NCBI RefSeq assembly: GCF_000012725.1
Contig: NC_007406.1
Span: forward strand, 558,001-622,000
Direction: 5' to 3'
Length of the DNA: 64,000 nucleotides
Origin: Nitrobacter winogradskyi Nb-255
Lineage (GTDB): Bacteria; Pseudomonadota; Alphaproteobacteria; Rhizobiales; Xanthobacteraceae
Of this stretch, positions 1 through 9,450 are shown in pieces. The position numbers and the translations under genes were made by a program. The notes beneath the pieces were generated by a model that worked only from the letters and a program-made list of their open reading frames with translations, had not been told where the DNA came from and ran no database searches. The stretch's first letter is position 1, and every line of letters begins with the position of its first letter.

Positions 1-923
1 TCGGGAAATATCATGCCCGGCCGCGTCGTGACCGCGGTGTTGAAACCGGCCGCCCTGGTCATGGCGAACTCGCGCGATCCGGCGGCGTTGCGGTCGCCGT
101 AGGGATAGGCGAGATGAACGACCGGACGCTGCAAGACAGCCTCGATCTGTGTCCGGCTGACGGTGATCTCCTCAAGGGCCTCCTCCTCGCTTCGCTTCGC
201 GAGGTTGCAGTGGCTGACGGTATGCGCGCCGATCGTGACCAGCGGATCGGCGGCGAACGGTTTCAGTTCATCCCAGGACAGGCACAGCTCCCGGCTGATG
301 GCGGATTCGTCGACGCCATGACGTGCGCACAAGTCCTTCAGCGCGCGCGCGACATCGCGGTCGTCGGGTAGCCCGCGCAGCAGATCGTGGATTCGAGAGA
401 ACGCTTCTCGCTTTTGCTCGATCGTGCTGGTGTCGAGAGTTATAGCGGTGTCGCCGATCGTGCTGTCGATCCGGTCGGCGGCGGCGATGACCCGTTCGAG
501 CGCCACCCACCACAGGCGGCCGGTCGCGCTCGCGAAATCATTGGCGACATAGACGGTGAACGGCGCGTCGTATTCGCGCATCGCGGGCAGCGCGAAGTCG
601 CGATTATCGCGATAGCCATCGTCGATGGTGAAGCACGCGAACCGTCGCGAGAAGTCGCGTTGCGTCAGCCGGCGATGCATTTCGTCCGCGGTCACGATAT
701 CGATGCCGCGTGATCGGACATGGGCCAGCACCATGCGCAGAAATTCGGGGGTCACTTCCAGGTGATGATTGGGCTGGAACGGGGAGTTTCGGCGCGGCCG
801 CACATGGTGCAGCATGAAGATCGTTCCGATTCCGGCGAACACCGGCCGCAGCAGGTGATGGGCGCCGCTGAAGTACAGGGCATCCAATCCGGCCCGGATG
901 ACTGCGTTGCGAAGCTGCTTCAT
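1..923 (-). CDS. polysaccharide deacetylase family protein (3' end outside window)
   Basis: Open from an ATG at 921-923 to the window edge, at least 307 residues, with no stop, so the C-terminus is missing. The NodB fold is recognisable. FTIDDGYRDN (about residues 98-107) carries the Asp pair of the metal/catalytic site, and GAHTVSHCN (about 232-240) carries the H-x3-H metal ligands. A GTIFMLHHV segment (about 33-41) is typical of deacetylases found in polysaccharide loci. The family removes N- or O-acetyl groups from glycans. No clear signal peptide is seen, so a cytoplasmic or membrane-associated role is possible. It is divergent from the OmpA-like gene, with 263 bp between them that hold a short GC-rich palindrome near 1005-1025 and nothing else I recognise. 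The exact substrate is unknown. Confidence 0.85.
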   Translation of the reverse strand, partial: MKQLRNAVIRAGLDALYFSGAHHLLRPVFAGIGTIFMLHHVRPRRNSPFQPNHHLEVTPEFLRMVLAHVRSRGIDIVTADEMHRRLTQRDFSRRFACFTIDDGYRDNRDFALPAMREYDAPFTVYVANDFASATGRLWWVALERVIAAADRIDSTIGDTAITLDTSTIEQKREAFSRIHDLLRGLPDDRDVARALKDLCARHGVDESAISRELCLSWDELKPFAADPLVTIGAHTVSHCNLAKRSEEEALEEITVSRTQIEAVLQRPVVHLAYPYGDRNAAGSREFAMTRAAGFNTAVTTRPGMIFP

Positions 924-1186
924 TTGACGTGGATCGGCCGGTCTGCCCCCTGTTGCTGTCCGGATCCTAGGGGGAAACGGTTGAAGAAACGGTTATCCGG
1001 GCTCCTCCGCCGGAGGCGGGGCTCGCCTTCATTTCGGTTTGACAGCCCGGCAGGGGTTTGTTTTCTCTGCATTTCATCACGCGTGGCCGACCGAATCGCG
1101 TCCGGCTTTACCCGGCGCGCGCTTCCAAATGGACCGCATGACGCGGTCCATCGCAAGCCGGCGGATTTTGCGCGACAGGATATCGA

Positions 1187-2578
1187 ATGCGCGGTTTTTT
1201 CAGATGGAGCAGCAAGTGGTGGCCGGGTGTCATCCCGCTCACGGTACTGTGGGTGCTGGCAGCCTGGACGACGACGGCTCCGCTGGAAGCCGATCTGAGC
1301 GAGCAGACCGCGGTCGCGCTCAAGGACAGCGTTCTCGATAAGACCGCCATCAGCGCGGCCGGACGCGACATCACGTTCTCCGCCGATGCGTTCTCAGAGC
1401 AGGAACGCAGCAATGCGGTGGCCTCGGTGGAGACCGTTCCGGGCGTGCGACGGGTCAACGATCGCACCGCGCTCGTCGCCGAAGCCAAACCGTTCGTGTG
1501 GACCATCGAACGTGGGGTCGGAAGGGTGACGCTCGGCGGAAGCGCGCCGTTGCCCGTGGTCAGGAACAAGCTGCTGGATGCGGCGCGTGCGAGGTTTGCC
1601 GGCGTCGACATCGCCGATCGCATGGATTTGAAGCGCGGCGCGCCGCCGCGGTTCGAAGCCGCGGCGATATTGCTGATCGGCGAGACGAGCAAGCTGAAGA
1701 ACGGCAAGGCAACGATTTCGGACCTGACGGTCAATCTGTCGGGCATGGCGCGTGAACTGGGTGGACGCGAGGCGATCGCCGCGGCGCTGAAGAACCTGCC
1801 CGAGGGATACTCGGTCGCCGACGATATCCAGGCCCCGCCATACGTCTTCGAGGCCAACAAGGATCCGGTCTCCGGGGTGCTGACATTGACCGGATATGTG
1901 CCCGATAACGCGGTTCATGCGGCGATCGTCGCATCGGCGGGCCGCAAGTTCGGCGAGAAGATCGTTGATAAGCTCAAGGCGAGTCTCGGTGCGCCGGCAG
2001 GCTTCGACGCCGTCGTCACGCGGGCGCTGCGTTCGTTGTCGCGCCTGTCGACAGGAAGACTGGTCGTCTCCGATCGGAATGTCGAACTCTCCGGCGACGC
2101 GCTATACGACCTGGCCGGAAAACAGATCCGTGCTGACCTGCCCAAGGATCTTCCGCGCGGCTGGGAGACGAAAACGGACGTTTCAATCAAGCCGTCGGCG
2201 TCCCCGGTCGATCCGACGGTTTGCCAGCAACTGTTCGGCGAGCTTCTTGAAAAGCGCACCATCCAGTTCGAAGCCGGTCAGGCGACTTTGCACCTCGATT
2301 CGATCGGCCTGCTGGATCAATTGACGGAAACCGCGCTCCGTTGCCAGACGGCCACCATCGAGATCGTGGGTCACACCGATAGCGACGGCGACGCTTCGTT
2401 CAACCAGACACTGTCCGAGCGACGCGCGCAGGCGGTGGTGGATTTTCTCGTGAAAGCCGGATTGCCCGCCAATCGGTTCACGCCGATGGGGCGGGGCAGC
2501 GCTCAGCCGATCGCCACCAACGACACCGACGAGGGCAAAGCGAAAAACCGACGCATTGATTTCATTGTGAGGCAGTAG
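1187..2578 (+). CDS. BON/OmpA-domain envelope protein
   Basis: 463 residues. An N-terminal hydrophobic segment (about 12-30) acts as a signal anchor. A BON-like region follows, in which VETVPGVRRVNDRT is the usual BON ending, and weaker similar segments continue to about residue 310. The C-terminal 110 residues are an OmpA-type peptidoglycan-binding domain: IQFEAGQATL, EIVGHTDSDGD, LSERRAQAVVDFL and NRRIDFIV near the end. The likely role is tethering the envelope to peptidoglycan. The ATG at 1187 has an AGGA element about 8 bases upstream. The next gene starts 4 bases after the stop, so the two are probably co-transcribed. Function beyond peptidoglycan binding is not evident. Confidence 0.85.
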   Translation: MRGFFRWSSKWWPGVIPLTVLWVLAAWTTTAPLEADLSEQTAVALKDSVLDKTAISAAGRDITFSADAFSEQERSNAVASVETVPGVRRVNDRTALVAEAKPFVWTIERGVGRVTLGGSAPLPVVRNKLLDAARARFAGVDIADRMDLKRGAPPRFEAAAILLIGETSKLKNGKATISDLTVNLSGMARELGGREAIAAALKNLPEGYSVADDIQAPPYVFEANKDPVSGVLTLTGYVPDNAVHAAIVASAGRKFGEKIVDKLKASLGAPAGFDAVVTRALRSLSRLSTGRLVVSDRNVELSGDALYDLAGKQIRADLPKDLPRGWETKTDVSIKPSASPVDPTVCQQLFGELLEKRTIQFEAGQATLHLDSIGLLDQLTETALRCQTATIEIVGHTDSDGDASFNQTLSERRAQAVVDFLVKAGLPANRFTPMGRGSAQPIATNDTDEGKAKNRRIDFIVRQ

Positions 2579-2582
2579 GGAT

Positions 2583-2909
2583 ATGGTCTACCTGGCAGGG
2601 TTTCACTGGGTCTGGCTCGTTCTATCGTTGCTGCTTGGCCTTGCCATGGGCTGGATCGCGGTGGTTCATCGCGGGCGGGGAGTCTCGAGATTGACCGCGC
2701 GGTGGCTGGCGGCGACGATCCTGGCGCTGATCGTGTTGGCGGTCATGCACGTTGTTCCCGGCCGGTTCGGTTACTGGCTGGACCTTGGACTGGTGATGCT
2801 CGGTGTCTATCTTGGGGGGTGCGCGGTCGGATCGTGGTTGCGCGATGGGGTGGTTTCACGCCAGGCGGCGTCCGGCGGATCGACGGAGCATTCCAGCGGA
2901 ACAGTTTAA
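2583..2909 (+). CDS. small three-helix membrane protein, unknown function
   Basis: 108 residues with three hydrophobic stretches (about 8-28, 41-60 and 67-88) and a polar, Ser/Gly-rich tail. The ATG follows a GTAGGGAT ribosome site only 4 bases after the stop of the OmpA-like gene, so translation is probably coupled. No family is recognised. Its position suggests it works with the upstream peptidoglycan-binding protein in the inner membrane, but that is inference. Confidence 0.7.
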   Translation: MVYLAGFHWVWLVLSLLLGLAMGWIAVVHRGRGVSRLTARWLAATILALIVLAVMHVVPGRFGYWLDLGLVMLGVYLGGCAVGSWLRDGVVSRQAASGGSTEHSSGTV

Positions 2910-3035
2910 CGTGTTGAAATGAAGAGATTCATTGAGGCCGGCCGAATTCTGCTAGGAACCAGAACGCTACCACCTGCCACGTGAATGAATGCGGATAGGC
3001 GCGACTTTGCCGTGGACCGCATTTCGAGGTTCTCG

Positions 3036-4091
3036 ATGCTCGGATCAATACGCAGAGCGATTTCGATTCTGCGCCGGAAACGAATCCTGCACAAGCTGGG
3101 TGTGGTGATCAGCGTCACCGTGATCGCGGCCGCGTTCTACGTGCTGTTCCATATTCTCCGGGATATCGATGTCGAGGAGGTGATGGAGGCCGTCAAGCGG
3201 ACCGAGTGGCATTCGATCGCGTTGTCGGGTCTGTTCGTGGCCGCGGGCTACTTCACGCTGACCTTCTATGACCTGTTCGCGGTGCGGACCATCGGGATTA
3301 CTCATGTTCCCTATCGCGTCACGGCGTTCGCCGCCTTCACCAGCTATTCGATCGGCCACAATGTCGGCGCCAGCGTATTCACCGGCGGGGCGGTGCGCTA
3401 TCGCATTTATTCCGCCTGGGGGATGAATGCGATTGATGTCGCGAAAGTCTGCTTTCTGGCGGGTCTTACCTTCTGGCTCGGCAACGCCGCCGTGCTCGGA
3501 TTGGGCATTGCCTATCATCCCGAGGCGGCCACCAGCATCGATCAGCTTCCGCCGTGGTTCAATAGGCTGATCGCAATCGCGATCATACTCGGCCTCATCG
3601 CCTATGTGATCTGGGTTGGGACGCGGCCGCGTCGCGTCGGCAGCGGGTCATGGACCGTTGTTTTGCCGGGTGGCCGGCTGACGCTGCTGCAGATTTTTAT
3701 CGGGATCGTCGATCTGGGATTCTGCGCGCTTGCGATGTACGTGCTGCTGCCCCATCAGCCCAATGTCGGCTTTGTCGTCGTTGCGGTGATCTTCGTGTCC
3801 GCCACGTTGCTTGGTTTCGCGAGTCATTCGCCGGGGGGGCTCGGCGTATTCGACGCCGCCATGCTGATCGGCCTGTGGCAGATGGAGAAGAACGATCTTC
3901 TGGCCGCGATGCTGCTGTTCCGGCTGCTGTATTATGTCGCGCCGTTCGCGATCTCCATCATCTTGCTGACACTTCGGGAAATTATTGTCAGCGCGCGAAT
4001 GCGACGCGTGGGTTACGCGCGGACCGGATCGAACGCCGAGTCCGACAGTAAACTGCCCTATCTGGGAGAACACGGCGATTCTGGCGCCTGA
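3036..4091 (+). CDS. UPF0104 / LPG-synthase-type transmembrane protein
   Basis: 351 residues, with about eight transmembrane helices and the family pattern TSYSIGHNVGASVFTGGAVR in the first half and SHSPGGLGVFDAAML in the second. It resembles the flippase-like transmembrane half of lysylphosphatidylglycerol synthase (MprF), without the catalytic aminoacyl domain. Stand-alone versions are thought to move lipids or lipid-linked molecules across the membrane. I chose the ATG at 3036, preceded by GAGG at about 7 bases. An in-frame ATG at 2985 would add 17 polar residues but has no visible ribosome site. Its 3' end overlaps or abuts the start of phoR, depending on the phoR start used. Confidence 0.75.
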   Translation: MLGSIRRAISILRRKRILHKLGVVISVTVIAAAFYVLFHILRDIDVEEVMEAVKRTEWHSIALSGLFVAAGYFTLTFYDLFAVRTIGITHVPYRVTAFAAFTSYSIGHNVGASVFTGGAVRYRIYSAWGMNAIDVAKVCFLAGLTFWLGNAAVLGLGIAYHPEAATSIDQLPPWFNRLIAIAIILGLIAYVIWVGTRPRRVGSGSWTVVLPGGRLTLLQIFIGIVDLGFCALAMYVLLPHQPNVGFVVVAVIFVSATLLGFASHSPGGLGVFDAAMLIGLWQMEKNDLLAAMLLFRLLYYVAPFAISIILLTLREIIVSARMRRVGYARTGSNAESDSKLPYLGEHGDSGA

Positions 4092-5424
4092 CAGCACTCA
4101 AGCGGTTGCGGAAGGAAACGCCGTCCGCGCCCCAGGGTTCGCCGCGAGGTCCACATCCTGGCCGGACCGGTTGCGCCGCGTCGCGCTCATTCTGCTGGTT
4201 GCCGGACTTGCATTGGCCGCGCTGGTTGTGTTCGGCGGCTTGCAACCTCTGGGCGCCACCGTCGCTTTCGCCTGCATCGCCGGCGCGGCGCTGGTGCCCT
4301 GGCAGGTTCATGATCCGGATGCGTCGCGTGAAATCGAGTTCGGAGCCAACCCGGTAGAGACGGATGTGGCGCGTGCTCTCGTGGCCGGCATGCCGGATCC
4401 CAATGTGCTGCTTGATAGGGCCGGCCGCGTCATCCATCTCAATGCTGCGGCGGCGCAACTCGTACCGGCGCTGCGCCGGAATGAACTCGCGCAGTTCGCG
4501 CTGCGGGCGCCTGAGATCGTCACCGCGTTGCGAGAGGCGATTGCGACCAGGGAGGCTCGGCGGGCGACCTATCTCAATCATGTTCCGGTCGATCGGTGGA
4601 TGGAATTGATCATCACGCCGATTCCGGTGCCGACCGCATTCGGTGGTGTCGACTATTGCATGCTTTTGACGTTTCACGATCAGACGCCGTTGCGCCGGGT
4701 CGAGGAAATGCGCGCCGATTTCGTCGCCAATGCGAGCCACGAGTTGCGCACGCCGCTCGCGGCGCTGTCAGGATTCATCGACACTCTCCAGGGGCCCGCG
4801 CGCGAGGACGCCCGCGCCCGCGAGCGGTTTCTCGGCATCATGCATGCGCAGGCGGCGCGGATGGCGCGGCTGATCGACGATCTCCTGTCGCTGTCGCGGG
4901 TCGAGCTATCGGTGCATGTGCGCCCGGAGACGATCGTCGACATTGTTCCGATCGTGCGCGAGGTCGTCGACGGACTTGAGCCGCTTGCGGCGGAACGTCA
5001 CGTCGAGATCGAGACCGCATTGCCGGAAACCCCGGTGCTGATCTGCGGCGACCGTGAGGAATTGCTGCGATTGTTCGAGAACCTGATCGAGAACGCGCTG
5101 AAATACGGCGCGTCCGGTGGCCGGGTCATGGTGTCGTCGATGCTCGACGTCTCGTCGGAGGGGAACCCGGAATTCCGGGTGGTGGTGCGGGATTTCGGTC
5201 CCGGCATCGCACCTGAGCATCTGCCCCGCCTGACCGAACGCTTCTATCGGGTCGACGCCGGCGACAGCCGGGCTCAGGGCGGCACAGGCCTCGGCCTGTC
5301 GCTGGTGAAGCATATCCTCAACCGGCATCGCGGCCGTCTGCTGATCGAGAGCGTGCCCGGCCAGGGCGCGAGCTTTACCGCCGGCTTCCCACCGGCGCGG
5401 GACGTGCCGGAGGCAAGAAGCTGA
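3985..5424 (+). CDS. phoR: phosphate regulon sensor histidine kinase PhoR
   Basis: Up to 479 residues. Two adjacent hydrophobic helices near residues 65-105 have almost no periplasmic loop between them. A PAS-like region follows (GMPDPNVLLDRAGRVIHLN), then HisKA with the phospho-accepting His in ASHELRTPLAAL (about H252 by this numbering), then HATPase_c with N (ENLIENALKYG), G1 (VRDFGPGIAP) and G2 (GGTGLGLSLV) boxes. It lacks a true extracytoplasmic sensor, as in PhoR proteins that sense through the Pst transporter and PhoU. The start is uncertain. There is no ATG before residue 115. The TTG at 3985 lies inside the preceding gene, and an in-frame TTG at 4171 would start just before the membrane helices. 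It is followed at once by the pst genes. Confidence 0.85.
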   Translation: MSARECDAWVTRGPDRTPSPTVNCPIWENTAILAPDSTQAVAEGNAVRAPGFAARSTSWPDRLRRVALILLVAGLALAALVVFGGLQPLGATVAFACIAGAALVPWQVHDPDASREIEFGANPVETDVARALVAGMPDPNVLLDRAGRVIHLNAAAAQLVPALRRNELAQFALRAPEIVTALREAIATREARRATYLNHVPVDRWMELIITPIPVPTAFGGVDYCMLLTFHDQTPLRRVEEMRADFVANASHELRTPLAALSGFIDTLQGPAREDARARERFLGIMHAQAARMARLIDDLLSLSRVELSVHVRPETIVDIVPIVREVVDGLEPLAAERHVEIETALPETPVLICGDREELLRLFENLIENALKYGASGGRVMVSSMLDVSSEGNPEFRVVVRDFGPGIAPEHLPRLTERFYRVDAGDSRAQGGTGLGLSLVKHILNRHRGRLLIESVPGQGASFTAGFPPARDVPEARS

Positions 5425-5444
5425 ACAGATAGAGATGCTTGGCG

Positions 5445-5462
5445 CTGTCATCCCGCTGTCGT
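5445..5462 (+). promoter_or_regulatory. Pho box upstream of pstS
   Basis: CTGTCAT-CCCG-CTGTCGT: two heptamers spaced 11 bp start to start, matching the PhoB-binding consensus of CTGTCAT direct repeats with one mismatch in the second repeat. It lies 86 bases before the pstS ATG and just after phoR ends, so the pst operon is probably induced by PhoB under phosphate limitation. Confidence 0.75.
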
Positions 5463-5548
5463 CAAGCGTTCGTAAAAGCGGCAAGGGTCGCATCTAAGAA
5501 GGTGTCATGAGCGTCCTGCGCTCTACTCAATGCGAAGGGAGATCGCGC

Positions 5549-6574
5549 ATGAATTTCTTCAAGGCCATCGCCGCCGCCGGCCTCGTCGCCGCCTCGGCGT
5601 CCGTCTTTTCGGTTCCGGTGAAGGCGGCCGATGTCACCGGTGCGGGAGCGACCTTTCCGTTTCCCGTCTACTCGAAATGGGCTGATGCCTATAAGAAGGA
5701 GACCGGTCACGGCGTAAATTATCAGTCGATCGGGTCGGGCGCCGGCATCAAGCAGATCCTTGCCAAGACGGTGACTTTCGGCGCGACCGACGCGCCGCTG
5801 AAGGCCGACAAGCTCGAGAAAGATGGTCTCGCGCAGTGGCCGATGGTGATGGGCGCGATCGTTCCCGTGGTGAATATCGAGGGCGTGAAGCCCGGCGAAC
5901 TGGTTCTTTCGGGAGAACTGCTCGGCGATATCTACCTCGGCAAGGTCACGAAGTGGGACGATCCGGCGATCGTGAAGCTCAATCCGAGCGTCAAGCTGCC
6001 TTCGGCTTCGATCGCGGTGGTGCATCGTTCGGACGGTGCGGGAACCTCGTTCAATTTCACCAACTATCTGTCCAAGGTGAATGGAGAATGGAAGTCCAAG
6101 GTCGGTGAGGGCACCGCGGTCGAGTGGCCGGCCGGCGTCGGCGCCAAAGGCAATGAAGGCGTTTCCGGCAATGTCGGGCAGACCAGGAACGCGATCGGCT
6201 ATGTCGAGTACGCCTATGCCAAACAGAACAAGCTGACCTACACCGCGCTCATCAACAAGGCCGGCAAGGTGGTGCAGCCGGGCGTGGCCTCTTTTCAGGC
6301 AGCGGCAGCCAATGCCGACTGGGCGAGCGCGCCAGGCTATCACGTGATCCTGACCGATCAGCCCGGCGAGGCCTCCTGGCCAATCACCGCGGCGACGTTC
6401 ATCCTGATGTACAGGGAGCCTTCCGATAAAGCGGCGTCCGCCGAAGCGATCAAGTTCTTCAAGTGGGCTTTCGAGAAGGGCGGCGTGATGGCGGAGGAAC
6501 TCGACTACATTCCGATGCCGGAATCTGTCGTGAAGCAGATTGAGAAAACCTGGACCTCCGAGATCAAAAGCTGA
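5549..6574 (+). CDS. pstS: phosphate ABC transporter substrate-binding protein PstS
   Basis: 341 residues, exported to the periplasm. The Sec signal is MNFFKAIAAAGLVAAS..., with cleavage likely after VKA (about residue 26). The mature N-terminus, ADVTGAGATFPFPVYSKW, is the PstS hallmark. Further phosphate-site segments are QSIGSGAGIKQI, FGATDAPL and VHRSDGAGTSFNFT. I chose the ATG at 5549, with AAGGGAG just upstream. An in-frame ATG at 5507 would put 14 polar residues before the signal peptide. A Pho box lies 86 bases upstream, and a strong hairpin separates the gene from pstC, which fits higher expression of the binding protein than of the permease. Confidence 0.95.
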   Translation: MNFFKAIAAAGLVAASASVFSVPVKAADVTGAGATFPFPVYSKWADAYKKETGHGVNYQSIGSGAGIKQILAKTVTFGATDAPLKADKLEKDGLAQWPMVMGAIVPVVNIEGVKPGELVLSGELLGDIYLGKVTKWDDPAIVKLNPSVKLPSASIAVVHRSDGAGTSFNFTNYLSKVNGEWKSKVGEGTAVEWPAGVGAKGNEGVSGNVGQTRNAIGYVEYAYAKQNKLTYTALINKAGKVVQPGVASFQAAAANADWASAPGYHVILTDQPGEASWPITAATFILMYREPSDKAASAEAIKFFKWAFEKGGVMAEELDYIPMPESVVKQIEKTWTSEIKS

Positions 6575-6581
6575 TCCGGTG

Positions 6582-6613
6582 CCGAGGAGAAGCGTCGGGG
6601 CGCTTCTCCTCGG
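6582..6613 (+). other. strong intra-operon hairpin between pstS and pstC
   Basis: CCGAGGAGAAGCG (6582-6594), loop TCGGGG, then CGCTTCTCCTCGG (6601-6613): a perfect 13-bp stem with no T tract after it. It probably stabilises the pstS transcript 3' end or partly terminates transcription, rather than being a full rho-independent terminator. Confidence 0.7.
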
Positions 6614-6681
6614 GAGGGTTGCGAGAAGCTGTTCTCCGTATCCGGATGGTCTGCAAGAAACAGGGGTGGGGCGTGGCGGAA

Positions 6682-7671
6682 ATGGCCGTTCATAGCAGCG
6701 CGATCGAACAGGCGGCCTCCCATGACCGCTCCCGTGCGATGGACGCCTTCAAGCTCGGGGACCGGGTCTTCTATTGGATCACGCGCATCAGCGCGATCCT
6801 GGTTCTGGTGCTGCTCGGCGGAATCATCATGTCGCTGATCGTGGGATCCTGGCCCGCGATCATGGAGTTCGGTAGCTCCTTCCTGACGACGCAGCGCTGG
6901 GCGCCGTCCGCCGAACCGCCGGTGCTGGGCGCGCTGAGCCCATTGTATGGCACGATCCTGACCTCGATCATCGCCATGAGCATCGCGATCCCGGTCGGCA
7001 TCGGCATCGCCGTTTTCCTCACCGAGCTGTGTCCGCTGTGGGCGCGCGGCCCGATCGGCATGGCGATCGAGTTGCTCGCGGGCATTCCCTCGATCATCTA
7101 CGGCATGTGGGGCTTTTTCATTCTCGGCCCGATCCTCGCCGATACGGTTCAGCCCTTCTTCATCGACCTGTTTGACGGCGTGCCGGTCCTCGGCTCGATC
7201 TTCGGCGGCCCGCCGTCCTATTTGAGCCTGTTCAACGCCTCGCTGATTCTCGCGATCATGGTGCTGCCGTTCATCACCGCGATTTCGCGCGACGTGTTCA
7301 CGACCGTGCCGCCGGTCCTCAAAGAGGCGGCCTATGGCGTCGGCTGCACCACCTGGGAAGTCGTCCGCCACGTCGTGCTGCCTTACACGCGTGTCGGCGT
7401 GATCGGCGGCGCCATGCTGGCGCTCGGCCGCGCGCTCGGCGAGACGATGGCGGTGACATTCATCATCGGCAACTCGTTCCGGATATCGCCATCGATCTTC
7501 GCGCCAGGCACGACGATTTCCGCGGCGATCGCCAGTGAATTCGCGGAGAGTGACGGCCTGCATCAATCGAGCCTGATGCTGCTCGGCCTGCTGTTGTTCG
7601 TTCTGACATTCTTTGTTCTCGCCGCGGCGCGCCTGATGCTGTTGCGGCTGGAGAAGAAGGCAGGGAAATAG
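6682..7671 (+). CDS. pstC: phosphate ABC transporter permease PstC
   Basis: 329 residues from the ATG at 6682; an in-frame start at 6619 would add 21 residues. There are six transmembrane helices. The permease EAA-type loop is [20 protein letters not shown], followed by [10 protein letters not shown], which is typical of PstC. PstC and PstA form the inner-membrane channel for phosphate taken from PstS and driven by PstB. It lies after the pstS hairpin and 82 bases before pstA. Confidence 0.93.
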   Translation: MAVHSSAIEQAASHDRSRAMDAFKLGDRVFYWITRISAILVLVLLGGIIMSLIVGSWPAIMEFGSSFLTTQRWAPSAEPPVLGALSPLYGTILTSIIAMSIAIPVGIGIAVFLTELCPLWARGPIGMAIELLAGIPSIIYGMWGFFILGPILADTVQPFFIDLFDGVPVLGSIFGGPPSYLSLFNASLILAIMVLPFITAISRDVFTTVPPVLKEAAYGVGCTTWEVVRHVVLPYTRVGVIGGAMLALGRALGETMAVTFIIGNSFRISPSIFAPGTTISAAIASEFAESDGLHQSSLMLLGLLLFVLTFFVLAAARLMLLRLEKKAGK

Positions 7672-7753
7672 GCATGACACGGAAAAACAAAAGCCGGGTT
7701 TTCGCGACAGGCCAATTCGTCGGCCCGGTGATGATGCCTGGACAGGTCAAGCC

Positions 7754-8599
7754 ATGAATCCGATTTATGCTTCCCGCCGCCGCAAAGACATCATCGTCCG
7801 CGCCCTGTGCTTTCTCGCCGCCGCGTTCGGCGTCTCCTGGCTTGGGCTCATTCTGTTCACGCTGTTCTATAACGGCCTCGCCGGCATGAGTTGGCAGCTT
7901 TTCATCCAGAACACCCCGCCGCCAGGCGCTTCCGAAGGGGGCCTGCTGAACGCCGTCGTCGGCTCGCTCATCATGACCGTGATCGGTGTGGGCGTGGGCG
8001 CGCCGATCGGGATGTTCGCGGGCACCTACCTTGCCGAATACGGCAAGCACGATCGCCTCTCGCCGGTTATTCGTTTCATCAACGACATCCTTCTCAGTGC
8101 GCCTTCGATCATCATCGGTTTGTTCATCTACGGAGCGGTCGTGGTGCCGATGGGAGGCTTCTCGGCGCTCGCGGGCTCGCTTGCGCTCGCCGTGATCGTG
8201 ATTCCGGTGGTGGTGCGCACCACGGAGGACATGCTGAACCTGGTGCCGAACTCGCTGCGTGAGGCGGCTTCGGCGCTCGGCCTGCCGCGCTCGCTTGTCA
8301 TCAGGCGCATCGCCTATCGCGCCGCGCGAACCGGCCTGATCACCGGCGTGCTGCTCGCCACCGCGCGAGTCGCCGGCGAGACCGCGCCTCTCCTTTTCAC
8401 CGCGTTGAGCAATCAGTTCTTCAGCCTCGACCTGACCAGCCCGGTGGCGAACCTTCCCGTCACCATCAACAACTTCGTGCAGAGCCCTTACGTCTACTGG
8501 AAGCAACTGGCGTGGAGCGCCGCGCTGCTGATCACCCTGGCCGTGCTGGCGCTGAACATCGGCGCGAGATTGATCGGCTCTGAGAGGACCGCGAAATGA
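7754..8599 (+). CDS. pstA: phosphate ABC transporter permease PstA
   Basis: 281 residues with six transmembrane helices and the PstA-type loop [17 protein letters not shown] followed by [15 protein letters not shown]. It is the second permease of the high-affinity phosphate transporter. Its TGA overlaps the pstB ATG (ATGA), so translation is coupled. The 82-bp gap from pstC shows no separate promoter that I can recognise. Confidence 0.93.
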   Translation: MNPIYASRRRKDIIVRALCFLAAAFGVSWLGLILFTLFYNGLAGMSWQLFIQNTPPPGASEGGLLNAVVGSLIMTVIGVGVGAPIGMFAGTYLAEYGKHDRLSPVIRFINDILLSAPSIIIGLFIYGAVVVPMGGFSALAGSLALAVIVIPVVVRTTEDMLNLVPNSLREAASALGLPRSLVIRRIAYRAARTGLITGVLLATARVAGETAPLLFTALSNQFFSLDLTSPVANLPVTINNFVQSPYVYWKQLAWSAALLITLAVLALNIGARLIGSERTAK

Positions 8600-9417
8600 C
8601 CACCGTTTCCACCGCCGCCGCGTCGGGCCCGGCTGTTCCCCCACCGAGGATCGATCCGGATGTGCCGGCGAAGGTCGCAGCCCGTAATCTCAATTTCTAT
8701 TACGGCCAGCATCACGCGCTGAAGAACATCAACCTGTCGATCGCCGCCAATCGCGTGACGGCCTTCATCGGCCCGTCGGGTTGTGGAAAGTCGACCCTGC
8801 TTCGCATCTTCAACCGCATGTACGACCTCTACCCCGGCCAGCGCGTCGAAGGACGGGTGTTACTGGATGACACCGACATCCTGGACCCCAAGCTCGATCT
8901 CAATCTTCTGCGTGCGCGGGTCGGCATGGTGTTTCAGAAGCCGACGCCGTTTCCGATGACGATCTATGAGAACATCGCGTTCGGCATCCGCCTGTACGAG
9001 AAGCTGCCGAAATCGGAAATGGACAGCCGGGTGGAGAAGGCGTTGCGGGACGGCGCCTTGTGGACCGAGGTCAAGGACAAGCTCAACGCAAGCGGGCTCA
9101 GCCTCTCCGGCGGTCAGCAGCAGCGCCTTTGCATCGCCCGCACGGTTGCGGTCCGGCCGGAAGTGATCCTGTTCGATGAGCCGTGCTCCGCGCTCGACCC
9201 GATCTCGACGGCCAAGGTTGAAGAGCTGATCGACGAACTTAAAACGCATTACACGATCGCGATCGTCACCCACAACATGCAGCAGGCGGCGCGCGTATCG
9301 GATTACACCTCGTTCATGTATCTCGGCGAGATGATCGAGTTCGGCCCGACTGACAAGCTGTTCACATCGCCGTCTGATCGCCGCACCCAGGATTACATCA
9401 CCGGCCGTTTCGGCTGA
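8596..9417 (+). CDS. pstB: phosphate ABC transporter ATP-binding protein PstB
   Basis: 273 residues. Walker A is GPSGCGKST, the Q-loop is [10 protein letters not shown] (the PTPFP motif is PstB-specific), the signature is [14 protein letters not shown], Walker B is [13 protein letters not shown], and the H-loop is [13 protein letters not shown]. It powers phosphate import through PstCA. The start overlaps the pstA stop. The N-terminal 25 residues are Ala/Pro-rich and not part of the fold. phoU follows 33 bases downstream. Confidence 0.96.
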   Translation: MTTVSTAAASGPAVPPPRIDPDVPAKVAARNLNFYYGQHHALKNINLSIAANRVTAFIGPSGCGKSTLLRIFNRMYDLYPGQRVEGRVLLDDTDILDPKLDLNLLRARVGMVFQKPTPFPMTIYENIAFGIRLYEKLPKSEMDSRVEKALRDGALWTEVKDKLNASGLSLSGGQQQRLCIARTVAVRPEVILFDEPCSALDPISTAKVEELIDELKTHYTIAIVTHNMQQAARVSDYTSFMYLGEMIEFGPTDKLFTSPSDRRTQDYITGRFG

Positions 9418-9450
9418 GGCTGCGCGCGGAATCGCGGGGAGAAACTTGAT

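Noticed and set aside
720-1298. 192-codon open frame overlapping the deacetylase gene start
   Set aside because: Overlaps the conserved deacetylase on the other strand and has no recognisable domain.
6505-7680. 391-codon open frame opposite pstC
   Set aside because: Antisense of a strongly conserved permease; low-complexity polar sequence.
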